The position numbers and the translations under genes were made by a program. Below are positions 9,232 through 18,184 of a stretch of 64,000 nucleotides of DNA, piece by piece (the stretch's first letter is position 1; each line of letters starts with the position of its first letter). The stretch is from Desulfobacula sp. (lineage in GTDB: Bacteria; Desulfobacterota; Desulfobacteria; Desulfobacterales; Desulfobacteraceae), in assembly GCA_028280105.1 (NCBI GenBank), contig JANQML010000087.1:1-64000 (forward strand). The letters run 5' to 3'. Under the pieces are notes generated by a model. That model worked only from the letters and a program-made list of their open reading frames with translations, did no database searches and was not told the origin of the DNA.

Positions 9232-9836
9232 TCAGATTCTCACCCTGGCAGGCATACACGCGTTTGAACAAAACAATTTTAACCTGTTTTGTCTTGCTGC
9301 CATTTCTGTTGCCGATATGTATGCCGATTCCGGCACTGGCAGCAGATACAGCTGTTATAGAAAATATTAAACTGGCCAATACAAGAGACGATCTTCTGAC
9401 TTATTTCGATGTCAAAAATGCCTTTAATGACGATATCACCGAAGCCGTTCAAAACGGGATCCCCACGACGTTTTCATTCTATGTTACGCTTTATAAGACG
9501 GATGGATCCTGGTTTGGCAATAAAATCGCAGATATCCAGATCAAATCCACACTAAAGTACAACTCGCTTAAAAAAGAGTATGCCGTGTCCCGGCCATGGA
9601 AAGACGATTCAGATCTATTCACCCAATCGTTTGACGAAGCAAAGTCTTTAATGACGGAAATTGACAATCTTAAGATTACCCCTTTAAATAAACTGGTTAA
9701 AGGGGATAAATACCAATTACGGATCAAAGCGGAACTCGACAAGGTAACCTTACCCCTCTCCTTGCACCAGGTTTTATTTTTTGTTTCGTTCTGGGATTTT
9801 GAAACCAACTGGTACCTTGTAAATTTTACATATTAA
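9228..9836 (+). CDS. DUF4390-type exported protein
   Basis: This is a secreted or periplasmic protein of about 202 residues and unknown function. From the ATG at 9228, which overlaps the lpxC stop, there is a signal-type segment (about residues 14-34) ending in IPALAAD. An earlier ATG at 9201 is inside lpxC and less likely. The mature part resembles DUF4390 proteins, which are often found directly before ntrY/ntrX-like genes in delta-type proteobacteria, as here. That recurrent neighbourhood suggests a link with envelope sensing by the kinase that follows, but this is inference. Confidence 0.75.
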   Translation: MIRFSPWQAYTRLNKTILTCFVLLPFLLPICMPIPALAADTAVIENIKLANTRDDLLTYFDVKNAFNDDITEAVQNGIPTTFSFYVTLYKTDGSWFGNKIADIQIKSTLKYNSLKKEYAVSRPWKDDSDLFTQSFDEAKSLMTEIDNLKITPLNKLVKGDKYQLRIKAELDKVTLPLSLHQVLFFVSFWDFETNWYLVNFTY

Positions 9837-9892
9837 ATATGATTCTTTGATAGACCTACCTGAAAACAACCCACAATAGAATCAAGTTAGCC

Positions 9893-12103
9893 ATGGCACA
9901 GTCAAATCGATTAAAAACCGAACAAGCCAGAAGGAAAAAAGAAGGGTTTCTCATTGTATTGATCCTTTTGACCGTCGGTCTCCTCACCTTCATCGAGATA
10001 CGGATCACGGACTTTGGGCCTGATTTTCCGTTGTCCAGCACGGTTTTGATGTTCATTCTGATCAACACCAACCTGCTGCTGTTGCTGGCTCTGCTGCTCC
10101 TGGTTTTCAGGAACCTTGCCAAACTCTACTATGAAAAAAAAGCAAATATCCTGGGAACGAAACTCAAGACCCGGCTGATAACCGCATTCATTGTTCTGGC
10201 ACTTTTACCCACAACCGTATTGTTTTTTTTCTCCATTCATTTCATTTCCACAAGCATCGCGTTTTGGTTCAACACCCCGGTGGAACAAACCCTTGAAAGT
10301 TCATTGGCAGTCGGCCAGAAACTGTATGAATACATTGAAGAAAAAAACGAATTCTTTGCCAAGCGTGCCGCATTTCAAATTGATTCCAGAAATTTATTGG
10401 ACAAGGAAAATGAACAAAAACTGGCCCGTTATTCCCAGGTGGTTCAGCGGGCATTTAACCGTCATGCGGTTGAGATATATACACCGGATGCCAAACGGAT
10501 CAGTCTGTCACTGGCCAGTGAGCTGGAACAGATGCATTTCGGACCGTTAAATTCGACGGATCTGACCGATGTCCCGGAAGGGGACGAGAGCAAAACCATT
10601 TCTCAAACCGCCAAGGAAGGCGAATTTTTAAGAACCATTGCTTCAATTCCGTTTGATTCCGACCCTCGGCAGGCAGATGCATTTATCGTTATCACCACCC
10701 TGGTTTCCCCTGATTTATCAGAGAACCTGCAAGCCATACTCAAGGGACAGGAAGAGTATCAGCAACTGAAGCTGGCTAAAAAACCAGCCCAGATATCATA
10801 CTATATTGCACTTTCCATCGTCGCTTTACTGGTTGTTTTCTGCGCCATCTGGTTCGGTTTTGCCCTAGCAAAAACCATTACCATCCCCATCATGAAATTT
10901 GCCGAAGGGACACAGCGGGTCACGGCAGGGGATCTGAATTACCAGATTGACTTTGAAACCGATGACGAATTGGGAACCTTGATCAAATCCTTTAACTCCA
11001 TGACCAAGGAGCTGGCTGCGGGCAGGGAACAGATAGCATTGTCCGGCCGCATGCTTCGGCAACAGAACGCCGAGCTGGAAAGAAGCCGAAATTACATTGA
11101 AATCGTACTGAAAAATATTTCAGCCGGTGTCATTTCCGTGGATAAAAAAGGGGTCATTACCACGATTAACAAATCCGCAGAGGCCATGCTCAATATCAAC
11201 AGCGCAAATATACTGAACCGCACCTATAAAGAGGTGCTGAATTCCGACTATCTTCAGATTGCCGACAAAATATACGACCAGGCGTCTCAGGGTCATGAAA
11301 GCCTTGAGATTCCTCTCTCGATAACGATTTCAGGCACACCCAAACACTTTTCTTTAAATTATAACCTTTTGAAAAATGAAGAGAATGGAAATGTCGGAGC
11401 CGTTCTTGTATTCGATGATGTGACCGAACTTGAAAAAGCCCAGCGAATTGCAGCCTGGCGGGAAGTGGCCAGACGGATTGCCCATGAGGTAAAAAATCCG
11501 TTAACCCCGATAAAATTATCTGCACAGCGGCTGAAACGAAAGTACGGCAATCAGATCCGGGATGATATTTTTAACAGCTGTGCCGATACCATTATAGAGC
11601 ATGTCGATCTGATCAAAAACCTGGTCAATCAGTTTTCCACGTTTGCTAAATTCCCGGATGCCAATGCGGCCCGATGCCGGATTGAAAATATTGTTTTAGA
11701 AACCATTGCACTTTACAAGGAAGGATTGGAGAACGTGGATATCCAATCCCGGTTCTCAGATGATATTCCGGTTCTCAGTCTTGATCACCAGCATATGAAG
11801 CAGGCCTTTATCAACCTCATCGACAATGCCGTCTATGCCGTTAACAAGGACGGAAAAATTCTAATAGATGTTTCCTATGACGATATTTTAAAAATTGTGA
11901 GAATTGAGATCGCAGACAATGGCAAAGGCATATCAGACGCTGAAAAGACAAGATTATTTGAACCATATTTTTCCACTAAAAAATCAGGCATGGGGCTGGG
12001 GCTTGCCATTGTCAGCTCTATCATTTCCGATCACAATGGTGTAATAAGAGTTCAGGACAATATGCCGGCCGGTGCCAAGTTCATTATTGAACTGCCGGCA
12101 TAG
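9893..12103 (+). CDS. ntrY: NtrY-like membrane sensor histidine kinase
   Basis: This 736-residue kinase has three N-terminal membrane helices (within residues 19-120), a periplasmic region, another helix (about 300-325), a HAMP domain, a PAS domain and a kinase core. The H-box reads RIAHEVKNPLTP, the N-box FINLIDNAVYAVN, and G-boxes DNGKGIS and GMGLGLAIV are intact. The order matches NtrY, which senses nitrogen, redox or envelope cues in other proteobacteria. It sits between the DUF4390 gene and its response regulator. The signal is not known here. Confidence 0.88.
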   Translation: MAQSNRLKTEQARRKKEGFLIVLILLTVGLLTFIEIRITDFGPDFPLSSTVLMFILINTNLLLLLALLLLVFRNLAKLYYEKKANILGTKLKTRLITAFIVLALLPTTVLFFFSIHFISTSIAFWFNTPVEQTLESSLAVGQKLYEYIEEKNEFFAKRAAFQIDSRNLLDKENEQKLARYSQVVQRAFNRHAVEIYTPDAKRISLSLASELEQMHFGPLNSTDLTDVPEGDESKTISQTAKEGEFLRTIASIPFDSDPRQADAFIVITTLVSPDLSENLQAILKGQEEYQQLKLAKKPAQISYYIALSIVALLVVFCAIWFGFALAKTITIPIMKFAEGTQRVTAGDLNYQIDFETDDELGTLIKSFNSMTKELAAGREQIALSGRMLRQQNAELERSRNYIEIVLKNISAGVISVDKKGVITTINKSAEAMLNINSANILNRTYKEVLNSDYLQIADKIYDQASQGHESLEIPLSITISGTPKHFSLNYNLLKNEENGNVGAVLVFDDVTELEKAQRIAAWREVARRIAHEVKNPLTPIKLSAQRLKRKYGNQIRDDIFNSCADTIIEHVDLIKNLVNQFSTFAKFPDANAARCRIENIVLETIALYKEGLENVDIQSRFSDDIPVLSLDHQHMKQAFINLIDNAVYAVNKDGKILIDVSYDDILKIVRIEIADNGKGISDAEKTRLFEPYFSTKKSGMGLGLAIVSSIISDHNGVIRVQDNMPAGAKFIIELPA

Positions 12104-12135
12104 GCATTTAATTAATACAGGAGAAGATTCAGACT

Positions 12136-13482
12136 ATGTACCCCGCCGTATTGGTTGTTGATGATGAAAAAACAATTATTGAATCTCTTGAGGGAATTCT
12201 TTCAGATGACGGGTTTGAAGTGATTCATGCCTACAACGGGTATGAAGCATTAAAAAAAATTGAAACAGATTCTCCGGATATCGTTCTTCTGGATATCTGG
12301 ATGCCCGGCATAGACGGAATCGAAACGCTAAAAGAGATTAAAAAGATCGCTCCCAATCTGCCGGTTGTAATGATTACCGGACACGGCACCATAGAATCCG
12401 CTGTGGATGCAACCAAATCCGGTGCATATGACTTTCTTGAGAAACCATTGTCCATTGACAAGGTCATGGTTACCATTAACAATGCGTTAAACTTCAGAAA
12501 ACTGGAAGAAGAAAACATCTATCTTCGTAAAAAAAGCATTGAAAAAAATTCCATTACCGGCACGAGTCCGGCAGTACAAAAATTATACAGTGAGGTGATG
12601 AGTGCGGCCCCTTCCGATTCTTCCATCCTGATTACCGGTGAAAACGGAACAGGCAAAGAGATGGTGGCACGAACCATCCACCAGTTCAGCTTGAGGCCGG
12701 AACAGCCGTTTATCATCATTAACTGTGCCGCCATTCCCGAAGAAAGCCTGGATTCGGAATTGTTCGGCCATGAAAAAGGAGCCTTTGACAAGGCCACATC
12801 AAAAAACAAGGGCAAATTCGAATTGGCATCCGGCGGCACCCTGTTCTTAGATGAAGTGGGAGATATGAATATCAAGACCCAGGCAAAAATATTGCGGGCC
12901 CTTGAATCAAAGACATTCCAGAGGATCGGCGGCGGTAGAACGCTGCATATGGATGTCCGGCTTATCGCCTCATCCAATAAAAACCTGGAAAAAGAAATCG
13001 ATGCAGGCAACTTCAGGCAGGATCTGTTTTACAGACTGAATGTTATTCCTCTGCACGTCCCCGCTTTGAACGAGAGAACCGAGGATATCCCCATACTGGT
13101 TGATACCTTTCTTGAAAAATTCGCCAAACAGGCCGGCGGCACTAAAAAGGAAATCTCAGCGGATGCGGTTTCCCTTCTTGAAAAATACAAATGGCAGGGT
13201 AATGTCAGGGAGTTGAAAAACCTGGTGGAACGGCTCTCTATCATGGTGGACACCGATTTGATAACCCTACCCGATATCCCTTATCCGTATAACCCTGAAC
13301 ATCCCGGCGGTGATCCCTGTGATACAGATCTCTTTTACGAATCAGACAATCTGGAGCAGGCAAGAAAAAAATTTGAGCAGGAATTTTTCAGACAAAAACT
13401 GGCCAGGGAGAACGGGGATATTAAAACCCTTGCCAAAAAACTGGGAACCACCGTCAATTACATTCAGAAGCGGTTATCATAA
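12136..13482 (+). CDS. ntrX: NtrX-like response regulator with altered GAFTGA loop
   Basis: This 448-residue regulator has a receiver domain (phospho-acceptor Asp53), an AAA+ domain (Walker A at residues 168-175, GENGTGKE) and a Fis-type C-terminal helix-turn-helix. The loop that contacts sigma-54 should read GAFTGA but reads GAFDKA (215-220). An NtrX protein lacking a proper GAFTGA loop has been described in Brucella, so this protein may bind DNA without activating sigma-54. The start follows a ribosome site (caggagaa) 32 bp after ntrY, implying co-transcription. Confidence 0.88.
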   Translation: MYPAVLVVDDEKTIIESLEGILSDDGFEVIHAYNGYEALKKIETDSPDIVLLDIWMPGIDGIETLKEIKKIAPNLPVVMITGHGTIESAVDATKSGAYDFLEKPLSIDKVMVTINNALNFRKLEEENIYLRKKSIEKNSITGTSPAVQKLYSEVMSAAPSDSSILITGENGTGKEMVARTIHQFSLRPEQPFIIINCAAIPEESLDSELFGHEKGAFDKATSKNKGKFELASGGTLFLDEVGDMNIKTQAKILRALESKTFQRIGGGRTLHMDVRLIASSNKNLEKEIDAGNFRQDLFYRLNVIPLHVPALNERTEDIPILVDTFLEKFAKQAGGTKKEISADAVSLLEKYKWQGNVRELKNLVERLSIMVDTDLITLPDIPYPYNPEHPGGDPCDTDLFYESDNLEQARKKFEQEFFRQKLARENGDIKTLAKKLGTTVNYIQKRLS

Positions 13483-13488
13483 CAAAAA

Positions 13489-14061
13489 ATGCGGGTGATC
13501 AGCGGAATATGCCGGGGAAGAAAACTGATTCCCATTGAGGGCAGCCGGATTCGTCCCACATCCGACCGGGTGAAGGAAGCTGTTTTCAATATCCTGGGTC
13601 CGGATATCCGGGGAGCACGGGTTCTGGATCTCTTTACCGGCACGGGAGGGCTGGGTATTGAAGCCATCAGCCGGGGAGCAGGCCATGCCGTTTTTATGGA
13701 TATCGACTGCCGCACTGCTGAAAAAAATCTGGAGCGATGCAGGCTGACCGAAAATGCCCGTTTAATCAACATCGATCTTCTGAGCAATAACGGGTTTGCG
13801 CTCCTTGAAAAACAGACTTTTGATATCGTTTTTATAGATCCGCCATACGGAAACCGATACATCGAACAGATCGTCATAAGGCCGGATTTCTTATCCCTTT
13901 TAACTGAAGAGACAATTATTTTAGCCGAACATGGGATCAAGGAAAAATTAGATATTTCGCCTTCATATCTCCATATTGCCCGGCAAAAAAAATATTCAAA
14001 AACCATGATTTCCATTTTACACAAACCCAGGACAGGACCGAACCATGACGGAAAAGAGTAA
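13489..14061 (+). CDS. rsmD: 16S rRNA (guanine966-N2)-methyltransferase
   Basis: This 190-residue SAM-dependent methyltransferase has the RsmD opening MRVISGICRGRKL, then RPTSDRVKEAVFNIL, the SAM loop DLFTGTGGLGIEA and the catalytic motif DPPYG. It methylates G966 in helix 31 of 16S rRNA during 30S assembly. It starts 6 bp after the ntrX stop and overlaps coaD by 17 bp. The rsmD-coaD pairing is common in bacteria. Confidence 0.94.
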   Translation: MRVISGICRGRKLIPIEGSRIRPTSDRVKEAVFNILGPDIRGARVLDLFTGTGGLGIEAISRGAGHAVFMDIDCRTAEKNLERCRLTENARLINIDLLSNNGFALLEKQTFDIVFIDPPYGNRYIEQIVIRPDFLSLLTEETIILAEHGIKEKLDISPSYLHIARQKKYSKTMISILHKPRTGPNHDGKE

Positions 14062-14545
14062 AACAGCCATTTATCCCGGATCATTTGACCCGCTGACCAA
14101 CGGACATATTGACATCATAGAACGTGCTTTGGAAATATTTGACAAGGTGATTATTGCCGTAATGCACAACCCTTCAAAAAAAGCCGTTTTCACCATGGAC
14201 GAGCGGGTTGGAATGATCGAGGAAATATTCTCCGATCATCCCGACATTGAAGTGGAATCCCACGGCGGGCTTCTCGTGGATTATGCAAAAACCAAACATG
14301 CCGTGGCCATTGTCAGGGGAATGCGGGCCATTTCCGATTTTGAGAGCGAGTTTCAGATGGCCTTGATGAATCGAAAACTGAACAAGGAAATTCAATCCGT
14401 TTTTTTAATGACCGGATTCCGCTGGATATTCACCAGTTCATCCATTATTAAGGAAGCCGTTCAGTTTGGCGGAGATGTCTCGGATATGGTGCCGCCAATT
14501 GTCCATGAAAAATTAATAAAAAAGTATTCACCTATAAAAAAGTAA
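14045..14545 (+). CDS. coaD: Phosphopantetheine adenylyltransferase
   Basis: This 166-residue nucleotidyltransferase makes dephospho-CoA from ATP and 4'-phosphopantetheine, the penultimate CoA step. It contains the diagnostic YPGSFDPLTNGHIDII (T/HxGH motif), the RGMR substrate loop and the FTSSSIIKE ATP-binding motif. Length is standard. Its start lies within the rsmD 3' end, so the two are translationally linked. Confidence 0.96.
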   Translation: MTEKSKTAIYPGSFDPLTNGHIDIIERALEIFDKVIIAVMHNPSKKAVFTMDERVGMIEEIFSDHPDIEVESHGGLLVDYAKTKHAVAIVRGMRAISDFESEFQMALMNRKLNKEIQSVFLMTGFRWIFTSSSIIKEAVQFGGDVSDMVPPIVHEKLIKKYSPIKK

Positions 14546-14552
14546 AAAAAAC

Positions 14553-15446
14553 ATGGATTTATGGCAACTGCATATTTTTGTTTCCGTGGTTGAAAATAAA
14601 AGTTTCTCAAAAGCCTCCCTTGCCATCAACCTGTCCCAACCCACGGTGAGCAACCATATCAAGGAGCTTGAAGAACATTTTGAATGCCGCCTGCTCGACC
14701 GGTTGGGCAAAACCACGGAACTGACCCAATCCGGCCGAATCCTCTACCAATATGCCAAGCAATTGCTGTCCCTGAGGGAGGCAGCCGAATCGGCCATGCA
14801 CGATTTTTTAGGCCGGAACAAGGGAGACCTGTTTTTCGGTGCCAGCACGATTCCGTCCGGGTATATCCTGCCAAAGATCATCGGTCCGTTCTCCAATGCA
14901 TATCCCGATATCCATGTTCATCTGATTTCAGGGGATACCATGCAGATTGTCAGTGAAGTCAAGAATGGAAACCTTGAATTTGGACTGGTGGGTGCCGAAA
15001 TTGATGATCCGCTGATTGTACAGGAAAAATTGATCACCGATGAGATGAAATTGATCCTGCCTTCGGATCATTCCTGGGCCGGCCTGGAATCCATCAATTG
15101 CGAAAAGTTGTTTGATGCCCCTTTCATAGCCAGAGAAAAGGGTTCCGGAACCTGGCAATCGATCATGGAAAGCTTGAAGAGCGCCGGTTTTGATCCGGAA
15201 AGGCTAAATATCAGGATTAACATGGGCAATACGATCTCCGTCATCCAGGGAATTTTAAATCGTGCCGGGATCTCTATTCTCTCCACCATCGCAGTCCAGG
15301 ATGAAATTAACAATAAACGCCTGACAGCATTATCTGTTAATGGCCTGGACCTGAACCGGTATTTTTACCTGACCCTGCCGGCAAGACGGGTCCTGTCTCC
15401 CATCAGCAAAAAATTCATCGAATTCACCCGAAAGATGCTTGAATAA
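14553..15446 (+). CDS. LysR-family transcriptional regulator
   Basis: This 297-residue regulator has an N-terminal winged helix-turn-helix (residues 1-60, with KASLAINLSQPTVSNHIKEL) and a LysR substrate-binding domain (about 90-295). It resembles the CysB/YeiE-like branch and the group annotated as selenium-metabolism-associated LysR regulators in sulfate reducers. That sub-assignment is tentative. It follows coaD by 7 bp. No target operator is evident next to it. Confidence 0.85.
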   Translation: MDLWQLHIFVSVVENKSFSKASLAINLSQPTVSNHIKELEEHFECRLLDRLGKTTELTQSGRILYQYAKQLLSLREAAESAMHDFLGRNKGDLFFGASTIPSGYILPKIIGPFSNAYPDIHVHLISGDTMQIVSEVKNGNLEFGLVGAEIDDPLIVQEKLITDEMKLILPSDHSWAGLESINCEKLFDAPFIAREKGSGTWQSIMESLKSAGFDPERLNIRINMGNTISVIQGILNRAGISILSTIAVQDEINNKRLTALSVNGLDLNRYFYLTLPARRVLSPISKKFIEFTRKMLE

Positions 15447-15486
15447 AACAGGGCAGCATGTTTGCAGACCGGAACACCCCATAGTT

Positions 15487-16206
15487 TTATTGAACAAATA
15501 ATTTCAAAGATTCTATCTGTTCCACATCTTCTGTTTCCATTACGGTAACAATATCCTTGTGCATCCTTTTTTTGAGTTCGCCAAATATCGATCTTTGTTT
15601 GGTAAATTTTCTTGCAAATGCCAGGGCATCCTCACGCAGGGCTTCTGCATTTTCGCTTGCTTTGACAATCACATGACTGTTTTCCAGTTCCTGGGCCCCC
15701 ACCCGTTTTCCGGTCAGAATCATCTCATTGAATTGATATTCAGGAATGGCTTTCCGGACAAATTTGATCATACCCGGCAAAAATGGGATATTGATATCCA
15801 CCTCTGGAAAACAGAAAAACCCCTTGTCTTTTTTCATAAACCTGAAATCACAGGTACATGCCAGCATGGCTCCATTGCCGAATGCATGGCCATTGATGGC
15901 GGCAATCACCGGGACCGGTGCCAGAAGGATTCTTGAAAATACCTTGTTAACAGCAAGAAAAAACGCTTTCATGGTGTCAAAATCCTGTTCATTGAACTTC
16001 CCCCCCAGCCAATCAAGATCAATGCCCTGACAAAAATTTTTTTCATCTGATGAAGTTAAAATAATGGAGCTGATTTCAGGATCTTCCAAAATCCGGTCAA
16101 AACACCGGTTTATTTGCTCGACAAAATCAGGATTCTGCTTATTGGCACCATTGCACATATTTATAACCCCGACGGTATCATCTTTTTCCCACTCTACAAT
16201 TGCCAT
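15487..16206 (-). CDS. Enoyl-CoA hydratase/isomerase family protein
   Basis: This 239-residue crotonase-fold protein has the oxyanion-hole regions SSDEKNFCQGIDLDWL (around residues 52-67) and AINGHAFGNGAMLA (around 104-117). A FPEVDINIPFLPGM segment resembles delta3-delta2 enoyl-CoA isomerases more than classical hydratases. It is slightly shorter than the usual 255-260 residues. It probably handles acyl-CoA double bonds in fatty-acid or aromatic degradation. It stands alone, so the exact substrate is open. Confidence 0.78.
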   Translation of the reverse strand: MAIVEWEKDDTVGVINMCNGANKQNPDFVEQINRCFDRILEDPEISSIILTSSDEKNFCQGIDLDWLGGKFNEQDFDTMKAFFLAVNKVFSRILLAPVPVIAAINGHAFGNGAMLACTCDFRFMKKDKGFFCFPEVDINIPFLPGMIKFVRKAIPEYQFNEMILTGKRVGAQELENSHVIVKASENAEALREDALAFARKFTKQRSIFGELKKRMHKDIVTVMETEDVEQIESLKLFVQ

Positions 16207-16426
16207 GAAACACTCCCTTTTGATGGTAGATCTGTTTATAGAACGATAACATTGTTTACGTTATGCGAATCCACGGGATAATTCAAGCTAAAAAAAGACC
16301 TTTGTTACGCCGATGTCATGCAGAACGGTTTCATACCAACGAATGAATCCGCTTAATTTATAACCGCTTCAAGAATTTTTCATCAATGATCCCGAGTTAG
16401 AATCTGATTGACAAGCCCTGGTTTTT

Positions 16427-16457
16427 CTGACAAGCTTTCGAATTGGTATGATATACA
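16427..16457 (+). promoter_or_regulatory. Possible promoter for the hydantoinase gene
   Basis: CTGACA (16427-16432) is followed after 17 bp by GATATA, and an overlapping TATACA preceded by TG could act as an extended -10. TGACAAGC is repeated directly at 16409-16416 and 16428-16435, which may be an operator. The rest of 16207-16496 shows nothing I can assign. Confidence 0.35.
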
Positions 16458-16496
16458 ATTTTTATGCGGTAATTTTATAACAAACAGGAACTGGCC

Positions 16497-18170
16497 ATGA
16501 TAATTGGTATCGATGTCGGCGGCACACATACAGATGCGGTTCTTTTAGACAGCCTGCGCATTGTCAAGAAAATCAAAGTACCCACCGATTCCGAAGATCT
16601 TTTTAACACGGTTCTCAATGGATTCACCCAACTCCTGGAAAGAGCCGATCCCAAAGATATTCAACGGGTGGTCCTTTCCACGACACTGACCACCAATGCA
16701 ATCGTCCAGAAGAGCATGACTCCCGTTGGGATGGTGGTTTCATCGGGCCCGGGAATTGACCCTATGGCATATAAAACCGGTGAGCATTATTATTGCGTCA
16801 CCGGTTCCATCAACCACCGGGGTAGGGAAAAAGCACCGGTGAATGAGATGGAAATCGAGGATACCGCTAAAAAAATGAAAAAAGCCGGCATTGAATATGT
16901 CGGCGTGGTCAGTAAATTCTGTGTTAGGAATCCCAGCCATGAAATCCTGATCAAACGAATCCTGAACCGGCATTTCAAAAAGGTTTTCCTGGGCCACCAT
17001 GTATCAGGCAATCTGAATTTCCCCAGACGTATCGCCACCACCCATCTGAACGCATCCGTGTTCTCCCTTCATAAATCTTTTTTTGAAGCCGTAAAAGACT
17101 CCCTTGAAGAAAAAGGGCTAACCGTTCCCATTCAAATTCTCAAAGCCGACGGTGGTACCATGACGCTTGAATCTTCCATGGCCTTTCCGGGGCAGACGAT
17201 ATTATCGGGTCCGGCGGCCAGCATAATGGGAGCCATTCCCCATGCACCGGAGAATCAAGATGCCATCGTCCTGGATATCGGCGGCACCACCACAGATATC
17301 GCTTTTCTGGTAAACAAGGTCCCCCTTTTGGAACCGGTGGGAATCAGGAGAGGCCGATACAAAAGTTTGATCCGGTCATTAAGGACCGATTCAGAGGGAA
17401 TCGGCGGAGACAGTCTTGTTCAAGTCGTTGACGGTGAATTGAAAATCGGCCCTCACCGGGAGGGGCCGGCCATGGCATTTGGCGGGCCTTCGCCCACACC
17501 TACCGACGCCCTTGTGGTACTTGGCTGGATGAAGGAGGGAGATTCGGAAAACGCCCAAAAAGGGATCCATTCCATTGCCTCTAAACTGGGAATGTCAGAT
17601 ACGGATACCGCAGACCTGATTTTCAATCGCTGCTGTTCCATTATATTAAAAAAGACTTTCGAGATGGTGGACCGTCTCAATTCCAAGCCCGTATACACGG
17701 TCCATGAATTTCTCGAAGGATATAAAATCAGCCCCAGAAAAATACTGCTGTTGGGCGGACCGGCCCCGTACTTTGCAAAGCGGATCCAGGAGATGTATCA
17801 TATTGACACCGATGTGGTTCCGGAGTGGTCCGTAGCCAATGCCATAGGGGCGGCGCTTGCGCGGACAACCTGTGAGGTCTCGTTAAATGCAGACACGGAA
17901 CAGGGTATCGTCACCGCACACGAAGAAGATTTTGCAGAACCCATTTCCAAATCCTTTTCCCAGGAAGACCTTTTGGATACCGCCTATACACTGTTGAAAG
18001 AAAAAGCGGTGTTTTCAGGGGCAGACGCGAACGACCTGGACGAAACCGAGGTCATTGAAATGCAGTCATTTAATATTGTAAGAAATTTCTCGCCCAAAGG
18101 TAAAATATTCAGGGCCAAAGTCCAGCTTAAGCCCGGTTTGATCAAAGGGTTTGAACGCGTATTACAATAA
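16497..18170 (+). CDS. Hydantoinase/oxoprolinase family protein (HyuA-type)
   Basis: This 557-residue protein opens with the N-terminal hydantoinase motif IGIDVGGTHTDAVLLD. It continues with the hydantoinase A domain, marked by DIGGTTTDIAFL and the ATP-handling glycines of ASHKA-fold enzymes. Family members hydrolyse hydantoins or 5-oxoproline with ATP, or carboxylate ketones. This protein is shorter than full-length oxoprolinase and no HyuB partner adjoins it, so the substrate is unknown. It is followed 14 bp later by a deacetylase-family gene. Confidence 0.8.
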   Translation: MIIGIDVGGTHTDAVLLDSLRIVKKIKVPTDSEDLFNTVLNGFTQLLERADPKDIQRVVLSTTLTTNAIVQKSMTPVGMVVSSGPGIDPMAYKTGEHYYCVTGSINHRGREKAPVNEMEIEDTAKKMKKAGIEYVGVVSKFCVRNPSHEILIKRILNRHFKKVFLGHHVSGNLNFPRRIATTHLNASVFSLHKSFFEAVKDSLEEKGLTVPIQILKADGGTMTLESSMAFPGQTILSGPAASIMGAIPHAPENQDAIVLDIGGTTTDIAFLVNKVPLLEPVGIRRGRYKSLIRSLRTDSEGIGGDSLVQVVDGELKIGPHREGPAMAFGGPSPTPTDALVVLGWMKEGDSENAQKGIHSIASKLGMSDTDTADLIFNRCCSIILKKTFEMVDRLNSKPVYTVHEFLEGYKISPRKILLLGGPAPYFAKRIQEMYHIDTDVVPEWSVANAIGAALARTTCEVSLNADTEQGIVTAHEEDFAEPISKSFSQEDLLDTAYTLLKEKAVFSGADANDLDETEVIEMQSFNIVRNFSPKGKIFRAKVQLKPGLIKGFERVLQ

Positions 18171-18184
18171 TTGATGAGGATATC

